DNA of 64,000 nucleotides from positions 7,284,386 to 7,348,385 of the forward strand of contig NC_087063.1 of the NCBI RefSeq assembly GCF_963678635.1, given 5' to 3'. Under the pieces are notes generated by a model that was not told where the DNA came from, made no database searches, and saw only the letters and a program-made list of their open reading frames with translations. A program made the position numbers and the translations under genes. The DNA comes from Symsagittifera roscoffensis. Lineage: Eukaryota > Xenacoelomorpha > Acoela > Convolutidae. Positions 30,141-40,943 of the stretch are shown here, one piece after another; positions within the stretch are counted from its first letter, which is position 1; every line of letters starts with the position of its first letter.

Positions 30141-30384
30141 TGAGTCTCGTAGTCTTCATCAAAATAGTACAGTGCCATCGAACAGAACTTACAAAATGCA
30201 TGAAAACACTTTTATCCACGTCACATCGAGTCACTGCAGAAATTAAATTGCCTTATACTAAACTATTACAACCTTCCAAATTCTTTCTTTAATCTACGCG
30301 TTCGAGGATATGACTTAAGATAAAACATTTTTTCTGACTCATGACGTCAATTTCCCGATTTAAAACGTTCTCTCCTAGGTTTAA
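30141..30384. other. Spacer before element C 3' end
   Basis: No gene or repeat was recognised. A minus-strand frame of 89 codons spans 29,965 to 30,234 but crosses the repeat boundary at 30,107, so it is probably chance. Confidence 0.35.
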
Positions 30385-30906
30385 AAAGTGTTGGGACGCA
30401 GGACGGTCCTGCCAACCAACAAATTAAAATTATCCTACTATGCTTCTTCCCTTCGTAAATTTAGTTGTTATTGGTCCTGAATACAAAAAATTAAAAAAAA
30501 TCGCTGGTTAGAAGGAACAATGAAATAATCTCCCTCTTCAAGAGATTACTCAAGCCTTTCATATTACCATAATGTGATCAGTCATCTTAGTTGATTAAAA
30601 ACAATCATGCAGGCTAGAATAAATAATATACTCACCACTCAAGCCTCTCTAAATAAATAGAAAGTGTTTCTTAAACCACTAACTTAAATCACAACGCAAA
30701 TTTAGTTTTTTTTTTCAGTTTCAATTGCAAGCTTAGTTGCTTTGTTTCTCATTTCAGTTTTTGATACTCTTTTGCTCGCTTCTTTGTTCCTTTTTTTGTT
30801 TTTGTCTTTGTTCTCGTCGTTCAGAACTCTAAAATTTCTAAATTCTTCTAATTTTTCTTATTTTTGCTTCTTGTTTTTCGGCTGTTTGTCAATTCTCCAT
30901 ATCCTC
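30385..30906 (-). other. 3' non-coding end of element C, possible 3' LTR
   Basis: Reading on the minus strand, an A-rich purine stretch follows the ORF2 stop. Blocks shared with element B are GTGAGTATATT (near 30,640), GTTTTTAATC (near 30,603) and a terminal palindrome GGCAGGACCGTCCTGCGTCCC (near 30,400), followed by CAACACTTTTT. The bases of the palindrome differ between copies while the inverted symmetry is kept. Confidence 0.5.
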
Positions 30907-31950
30907 CTACTGAGACATCGACTCCCTACTATCAGTCTCGGTGGCTATTCTGACACTGTTGGAGGCAGTCCTCCAACACTCCTGCTCTTCTACTCTTTGT
31001 TTGCAACAAGGTAGATGATCAACGTTAGTTTCCCTGTTTCGGCAGAAGCTGTTGTGGAGGCACAACGAGGCGTTTCTCGCGAAGTCTTCCCTCAACATTT
31101 CTTTTCTTTCTCTCCCGTCACATTCACCTGTTCTAGACGTCCTCTTCAGTGCGGTAGTCACTGCATTCCAATGAGTTACAAAAGCTCGCTGGAAAGCTCC
31201 TGCTTCAAAGTCAAGCTGATACGAACTGTACACTCTGCTGTTCTTCGACATATGCTTCTTGGCATATTCGTACAACCATGCAGTCATGTTGGCCCTAAAC
31301 CATGGCATCAGTCGTCTTCTGGCCCTTATTTTTTTCACTTCCATCGGATCTAAATCTTTTAGACAATCCAATTCCTGCAGTTTATCTTTCGTAGGCGTTT
31401 CTTGTCGATTGTTCTCTTTCACATGAGCTTCCAGCCATCGTATCGCCATCATAACTCCCACTATCACTATCGTTATGAGCTGTGATGAATCTGGTAAAAC
31501 TATGGAGAGCAGCTCTCCACAGTCCCAAATCAACACTAGATTACTACGCCCGAGATACCACCATGTTTGTAAAAAGCAATGGCAGGGAAACTCATCATGT
31601 GTCAACATGATGCTCCTCCAATTACGCTTTCCCGATGCTTTCAGTAGTGGTTCCACTTCCATCATCACTCGGTGGATTTCATCATTCTCGTCTACCGCAT
31701 TGTAATCTGTGGCTGTTGATCCTTTCTGCTTCTGTCTTTCAAAATCACTGAAGTTCCCTCCCAGTATCCGTTCTAACTCTTCATTGGTTCTCTCTGGAAC
31801 TGCTGAGAACATCTTGCACAATGATTTGTGAGGTTTTTCTGACATCCTCGCTAATCTTACGCATTTCGGCACTGAGAAGGCTTGATCCACGATCTTTGTT
31901 GTACTCTTCACATCCACCGCTACGAAATGCATGGGTATCTGCTTTTGCAC
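30907..31950 (-). CDS. ORF2 C-terminal domain (C), intact frame
   Basis: This 347-codon frame is the only undamaged copy of the C-terminal domain. The Met at 31,950 is internal to ORF2: the frame before it is broken near 31,975. Features are EFPCHC, strands NLVLIWD and LITIVIVGVMMAIRWLEAH (hydrophobic, possibly a buried strand or membrane-contacting helix), LMPWFRANMTAWLYEYAKKHM, and the cluster C-x5-C-x11-CC (LCLHNSFC...LPCC). It matches B over its whole length. Function is unknown; metal binding by the Cys cluster is plausible. Confidence 0.75.
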   Translation of the reverse strand: MQKQIPMHFVAVDVKSTTKIVDQAFSVPKCVRLARMSEKPHKSLCKMFSAVPERTNEELERILGGNFSDFERQKQKGSTATDYNAVDENDEIHRVMMEVEPLLKASGKRNWRSIMLTHDEFPCHCFLQTWWYLGRSNLVLIWDCGELLSIVLPDSSQLITIVIVGVMMAIRWLEAHVKENNRQETPTKDKLQELDCLKDLDPMEVKKIRARRRLMPWFRANMTAWLYEYAKKHMSKNSRVYSSYQLDFEAGAFQRAFVTHWNAVTTALKRTSRTGECDGRERKEMLREDFARNASLCLHNSFCRNRETNVDHLPCCKQRVEEQECWRTASNSVRIATETDSRESMSQ

Positions 31951-31972
31951 ATCGGAGCTAATGTCGATCCCA

Positions 31973-32607
31973 CTAAATATCGCGCTCCCGACGGTCTACG
32001 ATAGGTTTCACTGTGCCGGATGATCGTTTCCGCCTCGATCGCTCCCTCCACTTCCCAATATACTTTTGTTCGGTTTGCAAACTCGGAAACACTTCTAAAC
32101 TGACGGTCGTGACCATCTCATGCTTTTGTTCTAGATTCAATAGTGAATCTAAAGAACCAAACATGCTGTAGAACCCTAGTGCAGTCACTAGATTCACCTC
32201 AGTTCCTCCATGGCAATCTGCAGTCCACCTTTGCTTCTTCGACACGCTTTTCCGTTTTTGCTTTCATTACGATGTTCCCAAACAATATCGTTAAATACTT
32301 CTGTTGCTTAGCAAGAGTCTTCACGCAATCCAGACCTCCACAGATGTGACCCTCCAAGTCACAGACTTTCGCCAGACAGCTACCAGGTTTAACCCAGTCC
32401 TCTGGTCCCCAGCCAGACAACTCCACATTGTCTTCTCCGTTGCTCTTAGAGGCTGTCATCATCAAATTGTAAATGATGCTCAGATCATGCAAGTTACAGT
32501 CTGAATTCAATTCTCTCTGCACATCCTGTGTCGCATGCAAAATTGAATCGGCGTTAGGACTCGGTCACCATGATTGTTTCATCAATTCCCACACCACAAT
32601 TAGACTC
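31973..32607 (-). pseudogene. ORF2 Cys/His cluster region (C)
   Basis: Frames 32,199 to 32,540 and 31,973 to 32,245 match A and B. The block VWELMKQSW is followed by TGA where the others have a Cys codon, then PSPNADSI. The Cys/His cluster SCLAKVCDLEGHICGGLDC keeps the spacing C-x4-C-x4-H-x-C-x4-C seen in A. EVNLVTALGFYSM and SLEVFPSLQTEQK then lead to the C-terminal domain. Confidence 0.65.
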
Positions 32608-32928
32608 GATTCCCACTCTGCCTCTTCCTCATCTGAACCTCTGAACACATTGTTTGTCCCCACAAAGACCATTATGTTAGGGATTCTTCATGGGTTCATT
32701 AGCTCCACCATTCGATACAGCTGGGCTATCGTGGCACCTCCAAAGGCCATCACCGTGCTGATCCAAGAGGTCCTCAGGTTCTGCAGAACTCTCACCAATT
32801 TGTCGCCCAGTATCAAATGTGATGTCCCGAGCGGCGGTTGTTGCATGTTTATTGCCAGACTCCAAGTCGATCGATTGAAGCAGGCTCGCGGATCCGCACC
32901 CGGTATTCATGTAAAGTTGTTCTTCACC
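32608..32928 (-). repeat. Misplaced SGNH-domain segment inside ORF2 (C)
   Basis: About 320 bases are a direct repeat of 37,855 to 38,178, the SGNH region of the same element, at roughly 90 percent identity by eye. It includes the GDSL and GTNN blocks. It replaces ORF2 sequence between EPVELEPT and VWELMK, where B has about 70 other residues. The left end falls at ATTCCCAC, which is present on both sides. Confidence 0.8.
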
Positions 32929-34015
32929 TGGTTGGTTCCAGTTCCACAGGCTCCTTCATGTTCACTTGCATCGGTTCACTCTGATGTATATTCAAAAGTG
33001 CTACTAAGAGCAAGGCTTTCGCTCGTTCATCGCCTTCTCTTAGCATCTTGACACAAGTATTCACTGCCGGCACTGATATTTGTTCTAGCATGAATCAAAT
33101 GAAACAGAGAGCGTCTCTCCGCTTCGCTCACGCTACTGCCGCTCCTTCTTGGGACATTAGATCTCTCATACTCGTCATCAGGAACACCTTCCCTCCCTTC
33201 GATCTTTTTCTTTCTTCTGAGTCGTATTCCCCCCGTGTCAGTCCAGTCATGCACCTAGCAAACCTAAAGTGTAACTTTGTTCTCGCATCGGGTATCGCTA
33301 TCAGAGCGTGTATCTTCGGGTTGGTTCTCAATTCTTCTTCGAAGTGCCGTAACACCACCGCTCTCCATGGTAGGCTCAATAACTGGTCCTTCGTTTCCGC
33401 ATGCATCTCAGACGAGACCAGAGTTCTGTATGACTTCTGCTTCATGGCTGTACCTTGTATCATCGTCTCCAAGTAACCCTCTTTGGCGCTTTTGCTTTCT
33501 AGAGCAATTAGGTGTCCACTAGCCGAGTTTCTGTACTCCGCCATCTCCATGTATCCATCAGCGGGTTCATCAATCGAAACGGTTTTTGACACTGTCATTC
33601 GGTTACTCCACTGGGATTAGCTGCCCAACGGCGCTTCCCTTTCCATGGTTCATGAAAGATGATTTGAAATCTCGTAGGGTACTGTCTCCACACTGGCTAA
33701 GTATTTCCATTTCTAATGTTGCTCCAGTCAGAGTGCGGTCACTCCTCTTGGTTTCATAACTGGCTGATCTTAATCCTGGCATGAGAAGGGTGGCACCATC
33801 GTTACGTCAGTCAACATTCTGTCTGTTCCAGGCAATCGGTCATCACCCTGTCCCATGTCAATAGCTTCTTCGACACGCTTTCTATTAGCTGAGTTGACTG
33901 CTTTTATCGAGGTTTCAGAGTCCACCTTTGCTTTTCCCATTTTCCTCAAAAAGATTTTGCTCCCAAGTTTCATTTTCATGTCATTAATCTTGTCTATCAC
34001 CATTTTTGATCGCAT
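32929..34015 (-). pseudogene. ORF2 charged middle region (C)
   Basis: Frames 33,770 to 34,015 and 33,128 to 33,598, followed by a shifted segment to 32,929, match B: DEPADGYMEMAEYRNSASGHLIA, LLSLPWRAVVLRHFEEEL, then CVKMLREGDERAKALLLVALL. The sequence between 33,599 and 33,769 is too broken to assign frames by eye. The region ends at the inserted SGNH segment. Confidence 0.6.
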
Positions 34016-34230
34016 CGTTCCTTTTCGGGTTTTTGACAGATATACTACTTCATCATTGCCTTCTTGAGGTGTTGCCTTTATAGGAGACTATGCTTCACTT
34101 TCGTCAGTGGCCGAGTCGATCAATACCTTGCTCAATCTCCTTTCACATTCGTCGAGTTTGTCAAAAATTTCCCGCCTCAGTGGTCTGTTGAGACCGGTTT
34201 TCAGCATAGACTGGGTCCGGTAGCTCTGAA

Positions 34231-35139
34231 CTACCGTCCATACCTCTTCCATGAAGTTGAAGGCAACTCAGTCCACATTACATCCCGTCCTATTCTTGTG
34301 GTCTCTGTGATGAACTTCCCACTCTTCTTCGGGCAACCTTCCCAAGGTACCTTGGCAGTGCCTTCTATTCTTCTTCTCCTCGAAGATTCCATTAAAAGTT
34401 TATTTTCAGCATTTTTAAGTTTGCTCGGAGAGCTGCTCTCCAGCAAATTCCGATTCATTTCCATGAAGGCCGACGAAAGTTCCAGAGTATAAATTCCCTC
34501 CTCTGCTGGCTCAGTCGCTCCTTCTAACGTGTCTGTGCCATTTTCAAAGTCGCTGAGGAAGTTGAAGTCCAGGCTGGACATCCCGCCTGTCGAAGCCTTG
34601 TCGTCCTCTTTCTCAGTCTGATCGGGATCCTGCTGCATAGGTTCTTCCAATCGACGGTTTCCTCCCTGCTGATCGTCTCGCTTCTGATTTTTTCCTGAAC
34701 TCGAGGGGGCTTGCTTCTCATTCCTTGTTCCGTCTGGAAACTTCGGTACAACTAGTCTGCCAGCTGATCGATCTTCTTCCTCTCCGTGCATTACTTTGTC
34801 TTCTTCGCAGCCGAGGGGTGCTAGCACAGTTCTAGTGTATAGTTTCCCGCTCACTATTAACTCCGGTTTTATACTCATCAAGATCAGTGAGGCCACTTGC
34901 AAGTACGCGCTGCCCCTCATAACCATTGGCGCCAGGTCCAGTCTCGCCCATTCTTCGTCAAATCGTTTCGGAGTGGCTGCATTTCTCATCAATCTCCTCG
35001 TCGTTTCATCCGCGTAGGCAAACTGCGTATACTGCAGCACGTCAGCGTTTCTGCCCATGAAGCACGGGTCCATCATCTCGGAGAATTTTGACACTTTCCT
35101 TTCGTTGGTTTCGAAGGCTCTCAACCTAGGGGTTTGCAC
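34231..35139 (-). pseudogene. ORF2 linker (C), 302-codon open piece
   Basis: This follows the KFWNLRP-type block and corresponds to 23,300 to 24,050 in B. It is rich in Asp, Glu, Lys and Ser. Conserved landmarks are MDPCFMGRNADVLQYTQF (A has DPLFVGYTAAVYFHTS) and an acidic stretch near FLSDFENGTD. No enzymatic motif is visible. Frame losses at both ends show it is internal to ORF2. Confidence 0.65.
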
Positions 35140-36000
35140 TGCGGAGTCTGCTCAGAGCAACATCCTTCTAATCAAGGTAAATTCAGGGGTTTATTCTGTC
35201 AGTTTCTTGTAGTCATCCCAGCCTTTCGTTTCTTCTCTCACTTTGTTTTACGAGACCGTCAGTCGAGGAATTATTGTAAATTTGACGTTCGTCTTATTGT
35301 ACGGCCTTAAATTCCAGAGCTTTGGGAACACTTCGATATGCCCTCTATCCACTTCTCCCATACGATCACGGAAATGATCATCAAAGTTTATGACAGTCAT
35401 CTCCGGCTCTGATATTTCTGCGAACAATAAGTCCTCACTCATCATCTCTCGTAATGCGTGCTGCTCACACCAATTAAGTGCACTTCCGTCCACTGCTGAG
35501 ATGAGGTTCAGGTGCAGCACCGACCTCCTGTATGCCTCCACCTTAACGTCGGGGAACGCAAACGTGACTGCAGGACCGTATATCACCGTCACGAACTCCG
35601 TGGCTCCTCTGATCAGCGCTAAGGGATCACACCTCATAGCCAGGCTCATATCAGCTAACAGGGGCATGCCCCCAGCATGACGTCGCAGGTCTTCTTCCTT
35701 TTTCAATTATCTCGTCCTCTCCTGTTCCAAAGCGATTCTGCTGCAGGAGGTACTGGATAAGAGTATGTCGCAGATCTCTTATCTTGGTCCAGGAGTCAGT
35801 GGGTCGCTTCACGTCAAACTTCCTTACGTTCTCTCTCATTTGTTCAGGGTATCGGGTCAGATTCATTAATCCTCCCAAGTTCCCGTGCGTGATCGCAATT
35901 AGCGTCAGAAGTCCATCTAACCGCAAGTTCTGCACCTCTTCAGTGAGCAGTACCTCTGGTCCTCTCACAAAGTTCTCCGCTCCATGTCACAAACAGGGCT
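35140..36000 (-). pseudogene. ORF2 hydrophobic region (C)
   Basis: Frame 35,651 to 35,968 carries LRLDGLLTLIAITHGNLGGLM, and 35,248 to 35,706 carries GGMPLLADMSLAMRCDPLALIRG, VTFAFPDVKVEAYRRSVLHLNLIS, LNWCEQHALREMMSEDLLFAEI and FPKLWNLRP. These are the clearest copies of the blocks used to recognise the eroded ORF2 fragments at 57.5 and 62 kb. A stop follows at about 35,250. Confidence 0.7.
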
Positions 36001-37252
36001 AGTATTTCCACGATGGATAACTCTGTGACTGCTTGGAGGAACTCTCTGATCAAGTATCGAGAGAGCGAGGGGTAGACTTTTGCCAGGCTGCTCCCAACCC
36101 TTCCAGCACACTGTCAGTCTGGTCAGAGCCTTCTTCTCCCTTCACATTCTGCTTCAGAAAGCTTCCAGGGTAATTTGGCACACTCTGTTCACAAACTCGG
36201 CTGACTTCTCTTCTGCATTCTCGGCCAGGTTCACCTCGTTCACCAGGTAGGCATGAATCTTCGTGATCATCGCTGGGCCTCCCTCAAAACCGTCCGTGCC
36301 CAATGCGGCTATCCAAGGAGTCAAGTGCAGTCACTTGTTAGCCTCTTATTTTGTTCGCAAGACCATCGCTTCCAGGTGAGGTCTCGTCTCTGTGGAGTTC
36401 TTTCTTCGTTTTCCTTCTTATTTTATCTCCATTTCTCGGAACCACAAGTCGTTGGACATCACCACTATCACTCGATGGTGATCGTTATTTCCTGGTTTCA
36501 GTTTGAGATGTCCGCTGAAATTGGACAGTTCCATTCCCATTACTTCATCTAACAGCAGCATGTGTAATGAATGATCCTTGAGTCCTCGCATTGCATTTGA
36601 GATGTCCGACCATACTGCCGGCAATTCTGCCCTAAGAGGTCTTAGGTTCTCCACTTCTATTTCGCGATTCGGGGCAGATATGATCACATCATATTTCCCT
36701 TGTGAAAGCAACGCCACCAACGCATACACGAACCTCAATCCATCCGGGAGATGAGCTTATCCCGGAGATAGCGCAAACACAGCTTTCGGTGTTTTTTTGG
36801 GAATGCCCCTTCTTTCAGCGTATCAATTATTTCGCCCATCGATTCGAGGATATCCTTTATCGCTGGCCATACTGCGTCCTCCGCCGTTGTAGGCTCTCTG
36901 AGTCTGCTCAGGAAACCCCTACTGTGTAAATGGTTGTTTATGCCGGCAAACACGATCGTGATCGGTTTCATTTCTGTTTGTCGATGTATCCCAATTGCCA
37001 TTGATACAGACTGCATCAGGTCCAGGTCGATTGCTGCCAGCATTATAACGTCAGGCCAGAACTCACATTCGCAACTAACAAAAACTTGGCTTCCCTCATT
37101 TCTACTTTATAGTACGACACAAAGATAGTGTCGTCCTTCCGAATCTTCATCCCACCATATCTCTCAACATCGCCTTCTTGAGTCACCTGTTTTGGGTAAG
37201 CCCTTTCTTTCACGTGAGATGGGGGTGCTCGTACTTGTTTGAACATTTTCAC
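36001..37252 (-). pseudogene. ORF2 second SGNH-like domain (C)
   Basis: Frames 37,043 to 37,252, 36,735 to 37,043 and 36,418 to 36,738 give FLLVANVSSG (block-I place), FAGINNHLHSRGFLSRL (block III, Asn kept), VIISAPNREIEVENLRPLRAELPAVWSDISNAMRG and NDLWFREMEIK. Order and spacing match A and B. No nucleophile Ser is evident in block I. Bases 36,001 to 36,417 are the degraded stretch leading to the hydrophobic region. Confidence 0.65.
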
Positions 37253-38363
37253 ATGTTTCCTATCGGTGCCCTCGTTGTCAAGAATCTTCTGGGTCTTTCT
37301 TCTCGATTTCCTTCGCTATGATTCATTTTCACGTCCTGCAAAGGTCTCGCATTTACTGGACCGATTATGTTGTTCGAGGGCAGTCCCTCTAAATCGGCAA
37401 ATCTTAAGGCGGTCGTGGAGCTGAAGTTAATGCCAGCTGCTTTCAACCAGTCCACACCTGCGGTTGAGTAAAGCACGTTGACGGATCCTTATGGCATCGG
37501 CTGCAAACCTTACCGTCTGAAGTTTCAGTTTCCTTAGGTCCTGTTTGTAGACATGCCAGGGGGAAGTAATGGGCCTCGACGTGTTTCTAGGTTAGGGGAT
37601 ACAAAGGTTGAGAGTGCCGGCTCATTCGTGGTTTCCTCCTTCTTCAGTACCCCCGTGTCAAAGAACTCGACCTCCAAAGCATCCAGTCGCTCCTGGAAGA
37701 CTCGATTCATCCAGGCTTTTCCTTCTATATTGTCAAAGTGGATTCAATCGGTGGTGAGTCTGGCCTGAGTTATTGTTCGACATCCATGAGGATCATCCGT
37801 CCAGCATTAGGACTCGCCAGATTTCTCACTATGTTGTTCCACCTGCACACCATCATCGATTCCCACTGTGCCTCTTCCTCATCTGAACCTCTGGACACAT
37901 TGTTTGTCCCCACTAGAACCATTATGTTAGGGATTCTTCCTGGGTTCATTAGCTCCACCATTCGATACAGCTGGGCTATCGTGGCACCTCCTAAGGCCAT
38001 CACCTTGGTGATCCAGGAGGTCCTCATATTCTGGTGAACTCTCAGCAAACTGTCGCCCAGTATCAAATGTGATGTCCCGAGCGGCTGTTGTTGCAGGTTT
38101 ATTGCCGGACTCCAAGTTGATCGGTTGAAGCTGGCTCGCGGATCCGCATCCGGTATTCCTGTAAAGTTGTTCTTCACTTGAGTGTTCTTCTGCACATCAA
38201 ACACTGGGGACACTTTTTTTATCGGCATCTCTCTTATTTTTCTGTCCGAGACTTCAGAGGTCTTCGTTGGCAACGTGACATTGTCAGCTCCCGTTCTCTT
38301 CATCGTTTCTTGGGAGAACTCCACTCTGCCCGTGTCGTCGATTGTTCCATAGGGTGCAGTCAA
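37249..38363 (-). pseudogene. ORF2 SGNH hydrolase domain (C)
   Basis: Frame 37,770 to 38,363 carries the approach region (VFDVQKNTQVKNNF), HLILGDSLLRV with the nucleophile Ser, block-II Gly (LGGAT) and VGTNNVSRG, where Asp of GTND is Asn. The frame then breaks, so the DGIHF block is not readable in place. Frame 37,249 to 37,476 carries VDWLKAAGINFSSTTALRFADLEGLPSNNIIGPVNARPL, as in A and B. Part of this domain is copied at 32,608 to 32,928. Confidence 0.7.
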
Positions 38364-39310
38364 CCCGGAACCTGGCGCACTCCAGCTGTTTCTATCAACT
38401 TCCGCACTGTCTGTTCCAGGGTGTCACTTGGGTCTGGGATCGTCACTCTACCGGCCGTAGTCGGGGGTCGCACCTTCGTCGTTTGACTTAGTTCGCGAGG
38501 CGTTAGGAGATCCATCGGGGACTGCCCACGAGGAGCATTCGTTGCAGGTATCGCTCTCTCTACCGCTGTCTTCAACACCAGCCGTTCCGATTGCTCTTTA
38601 TATTCTCGCCTCAAGCGTTCTATTTCTTCACTCTTTTCTTGTCACAATCCTCAAACAATCTTTTCCACATATCTCTGTCTTCTTCTACACTGAGAATAGT
38701 CTTAGTTACTTGATCTAGTTCTTTTCTTGTCTTCTCCAATTCTTGCATCGTCCCGTTCAGATCCTGCATCGTTTCATTCGTCTGAGCTCTTCCTCTACTC
38801 TCGCCCTCTTTGGTGGCACAGCTGCTCTCAGATGTGAACTAGACGAGGCGGCCTCTCTGTTCATCTCTTGATGCATTCTTCTCAGTCCAGGCCTAGGCTT
38901 GGTCGGCAGAGGCATCTCACCTGGTTGGTAGGTCCTGGAACTTCCCAAACCAGGCGCGTTCGCCAAGTCACTTCCTGAGAGAGCCCCGTTTCTCCATCTC
39001 ATTATCCTCATGATGTTTGGGCGGTCTAGTACTGCTTGTTCTCCGTATGCGGCCATCAATAAGACTTCCGTGGGGTGGTCCCCACGGTTATCATGCCCTA
39101 AGATGTTTATTGAGGTGATCAGCAACATGACTGCCTCTGGGTCCTCCAGAGCAAAGTCTCGATCGGTCAGCCGACGATAGATCGCGTCTATCATTGGCCC
39201 TACTTACGCCTCCGCTCGGTCCATCAATTCATTCAAATCGAATTTAACCATTTCGTTAGATTCCGTTTGATTATCAATTTGCTCAATTGAATTCTGATGA
39301 ATAATTAAAT
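38360..39310 (-). pseudogene. ORF2 N-terminal block and coiled coil (C)
   Basis: Downstream of the splice site an ATG opens MVKFDLNELMDRAEA and meets TAA, then MIDAIYRRLTDRDF continues in frame 38,757 to 39,194. Conserved blocks are PTEVLLMAAYGE, SDLANAPGL and EMPLPTKP. A charged, Glu- and Lys-rich helical part lies in broken frames around 38,600 to 38,760, matching the coiled coil of A and B. Frame 38,360 to 38,614 leads towards the SGNH domain. Confidence 0.65.
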
Positions 39311-39629
39311 GATCAATCAGGATCTAGAATAAAGGTCACGAATAGCACATTTGTCAACGTTACTCTGATTTTGTATTTAAAAATGATTTAAAACAGTCAG
39401 ATAAAAAGATTTTGATCTTAAAATATATTAAAATCAATCTATTGCTAAAAATCTTGGAATTTGACTTAAGAATGGACAGTCCAAACTTTGGATCTATTCC
39501 TAAGATTATTATTTGATCATTCATGGCCACTAAGCCCTTCGCACCCAGGGTCTTAATAACATAACACATAACACACAACATGTCACACACAACATACATA
39601 GTACAACACCTCCTTCATGCAATCTAAAC
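39311..39629 (-). other. Leader between macro domain and ORF2 (C)
   Basis: A+T-rich, no reliable frame. It shares GTGTTATGTGTTATGTTATT with the leader of B. It contains a run of near-repeats of ACACATAACACAC type (39,560 to 39,600 on the plus strand). Confidence 0.45.
39324..39340 (-). promoter_or_regulatory. Putative 3' splice site before ORF2 (C)
   Basis: On the minus strand CGTGACCTTTATTCTAG is followed by ATCCTGATTGATCA. This matches the site of B almost base for base and stands in the same place as the site in A. Confidence 0.6.
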
Positions 39630-40346
39630 TCAGCCTTTACTCAAATAGTATTTCGTATGCAAGTATACTTGTATGTTAGTATCAGAAAAGATTACGTGTA
39701 TCACTGCATACAGCTCCCGTGGATGCAGTCGTCCGCGGTTCGGATCGTATACTGGAAGCGAGAGCTCCTTTATCTCCCTTTCCAAAAGGAAGTCTCTCAG
39801 TCTCGTCAAGGACAAGACCAAGTTTTCTGGGTCCACAGGCCGCTTCTCCGTCGCCCTCGTCGCCAAGAAGCATAAATACTTTCCTGGTATCTGCGAAGTC
39901 GCCGGAGGCAAGGCTGCTACGCCTCCTATTCCTGGTCTTTGCTTCCAAAGGAATTCTATGATTTCATATTCTCTCTTAAAATCTGCTGCTAACGCTGTCC
40001 TAAAACTCATAACCGCTGTGATTGCTATCGCACATGTTCTATTTGTAAGTATAAAACTGCTATCTGCAAATATTATGCTACTTGAGTACTCATTTGGCAA
40101 GATAAAATATGACTCAACTACTCTCCCTATGTCCGATTTCTTATGATCCTCGCCTATTTCTGCTTCTAGGTCACCTGTCTCTTTTGCTATTCTTAACTTT
40201 TTTATTAATAATTTTTCAGTGTGGGTACGTCCTACCCCCACTCCCCGGACAAAAATATCATTCGACGTCCCCGTCGATCGCATACCGGAGATTAAATGGG
40301 ATTGGACACGGGAATGATCAATTGCCCTTCCTGGGCTGCCCAGCAA
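39630..40346 (-). CDS. TARG1/Poa1-like macro domain (C)
   Basis: A 238-codon open frame; the macro part starts at STGTSNDIFVRGVGVG. The same landmarks as in A and B are present: DSSFIL, CAIAITAVMSF, GIGGVAALP, KYLCFLATR, LTRLRDFL, LSLPVYDPNRGRL and IQVYLH. The ADP-ribose pocket is altered as in the other copies. The frame differs from that of integrase. All three copies of this domain are free of stops and frameshifts, which is not true of any other domain in the elements except the window-edge RNase H piece. Confidence 0.75.
   Translation of the reverse strand: MLGSPGRAIDHSRVQSHLISGMRSTGTSNDIFVRGVGVGRTHTEKLLIKKLRIAKETGDLEAEIGEDHKKSDIGRVVESYFILPNEYSSSIIFADSSFILTNRTCAIAITAVMSFRTALAADFKREYEIIEFLWKQRPGIGGVAALPPATSQIPGKYLCFLATRATEKRPVDPENLVLSLTRLRDFLLEREIKELSLPVYDPNRGRLHPRELYAVIHVIFSDTNIQVYLHTKYYLSKG
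40238..40278 (-). promoter_or_regulatory. Hairpin plus GTCCGGGGAG motif at macro start (C)
   Basis: ATCGACGGGGACGTCGAA on the minus strand keeps six of the seven stem pairs. It is followed by a T-rich run and GTCCGGGGAGTGGGGGTAGG. Confidence 0.4.
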
Positions 40347-40943
40347 GGATTATCCCTGTCGTTTTTTACGTATTTCATGCATTCACGGTCTACGTCCTGA
40401 ATGGTGACACTGGTCTCCTTGGGGTCCGATGTCATTTCGTTCAACCACTCTAAGACGCGCAGGTTCATTAATTCTTGTTCGTATGATTGCTCGTCATCGA
40501 ACTCTACTTCGGGCTTAGACCGGTCATCGATCCACTCCTCGTCTTGGTCATCGACTACTTCTATGTCCTGTGACACGGTTATTTCTTTTAGACCCACCAA
40601 TTCTCCCACCATCTTTTTCAGATCTATTCTGTCCACTACGAAGTCATCTCCGTAAGGGTTGTACTTCTTCGTGAGTCTTGTCCTGTCACTCTGTCGTGTC
40701 TGTATCGCAAACGAAAGGTCTAGTTCCAAATTCTTGAGAAACCTCCATTTGTTCGGGGTCTCGCCAGTCTTCTTCTGCGGAGGGTAAGGTTTCTTCCTTC
40801 GCTTCAATCACCTCCTTGGGATCCAGGTCCAGTGGTGGACTTGATTTTTCCTTTATGACCTCATTCCCATCATTCTTTCCCCTGGTGCCCTTCTGATTGA
40901 CTTCGCAGGCAGGTTCCATCATCAGATAATCCCCTTCTTCCAT
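40292..40943 (-). CDS. Integrase acidic tail (C)
   Basis: Two overlapping frames, 40,686 to 40,943 (PACEVNQKGTRGKNDGNEV) and 40,292 to 40,807 (KKYNPYGDDFVVDRI, VVDDQDEEWIDDRS, ELMNLRVLEWLNEM), make up the tail that follows the GPY/F-like segment. Both match A and B. The role of such tails in targeting is known for some Ty3-like integrases but is not shown here. Confidence 0.65.
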
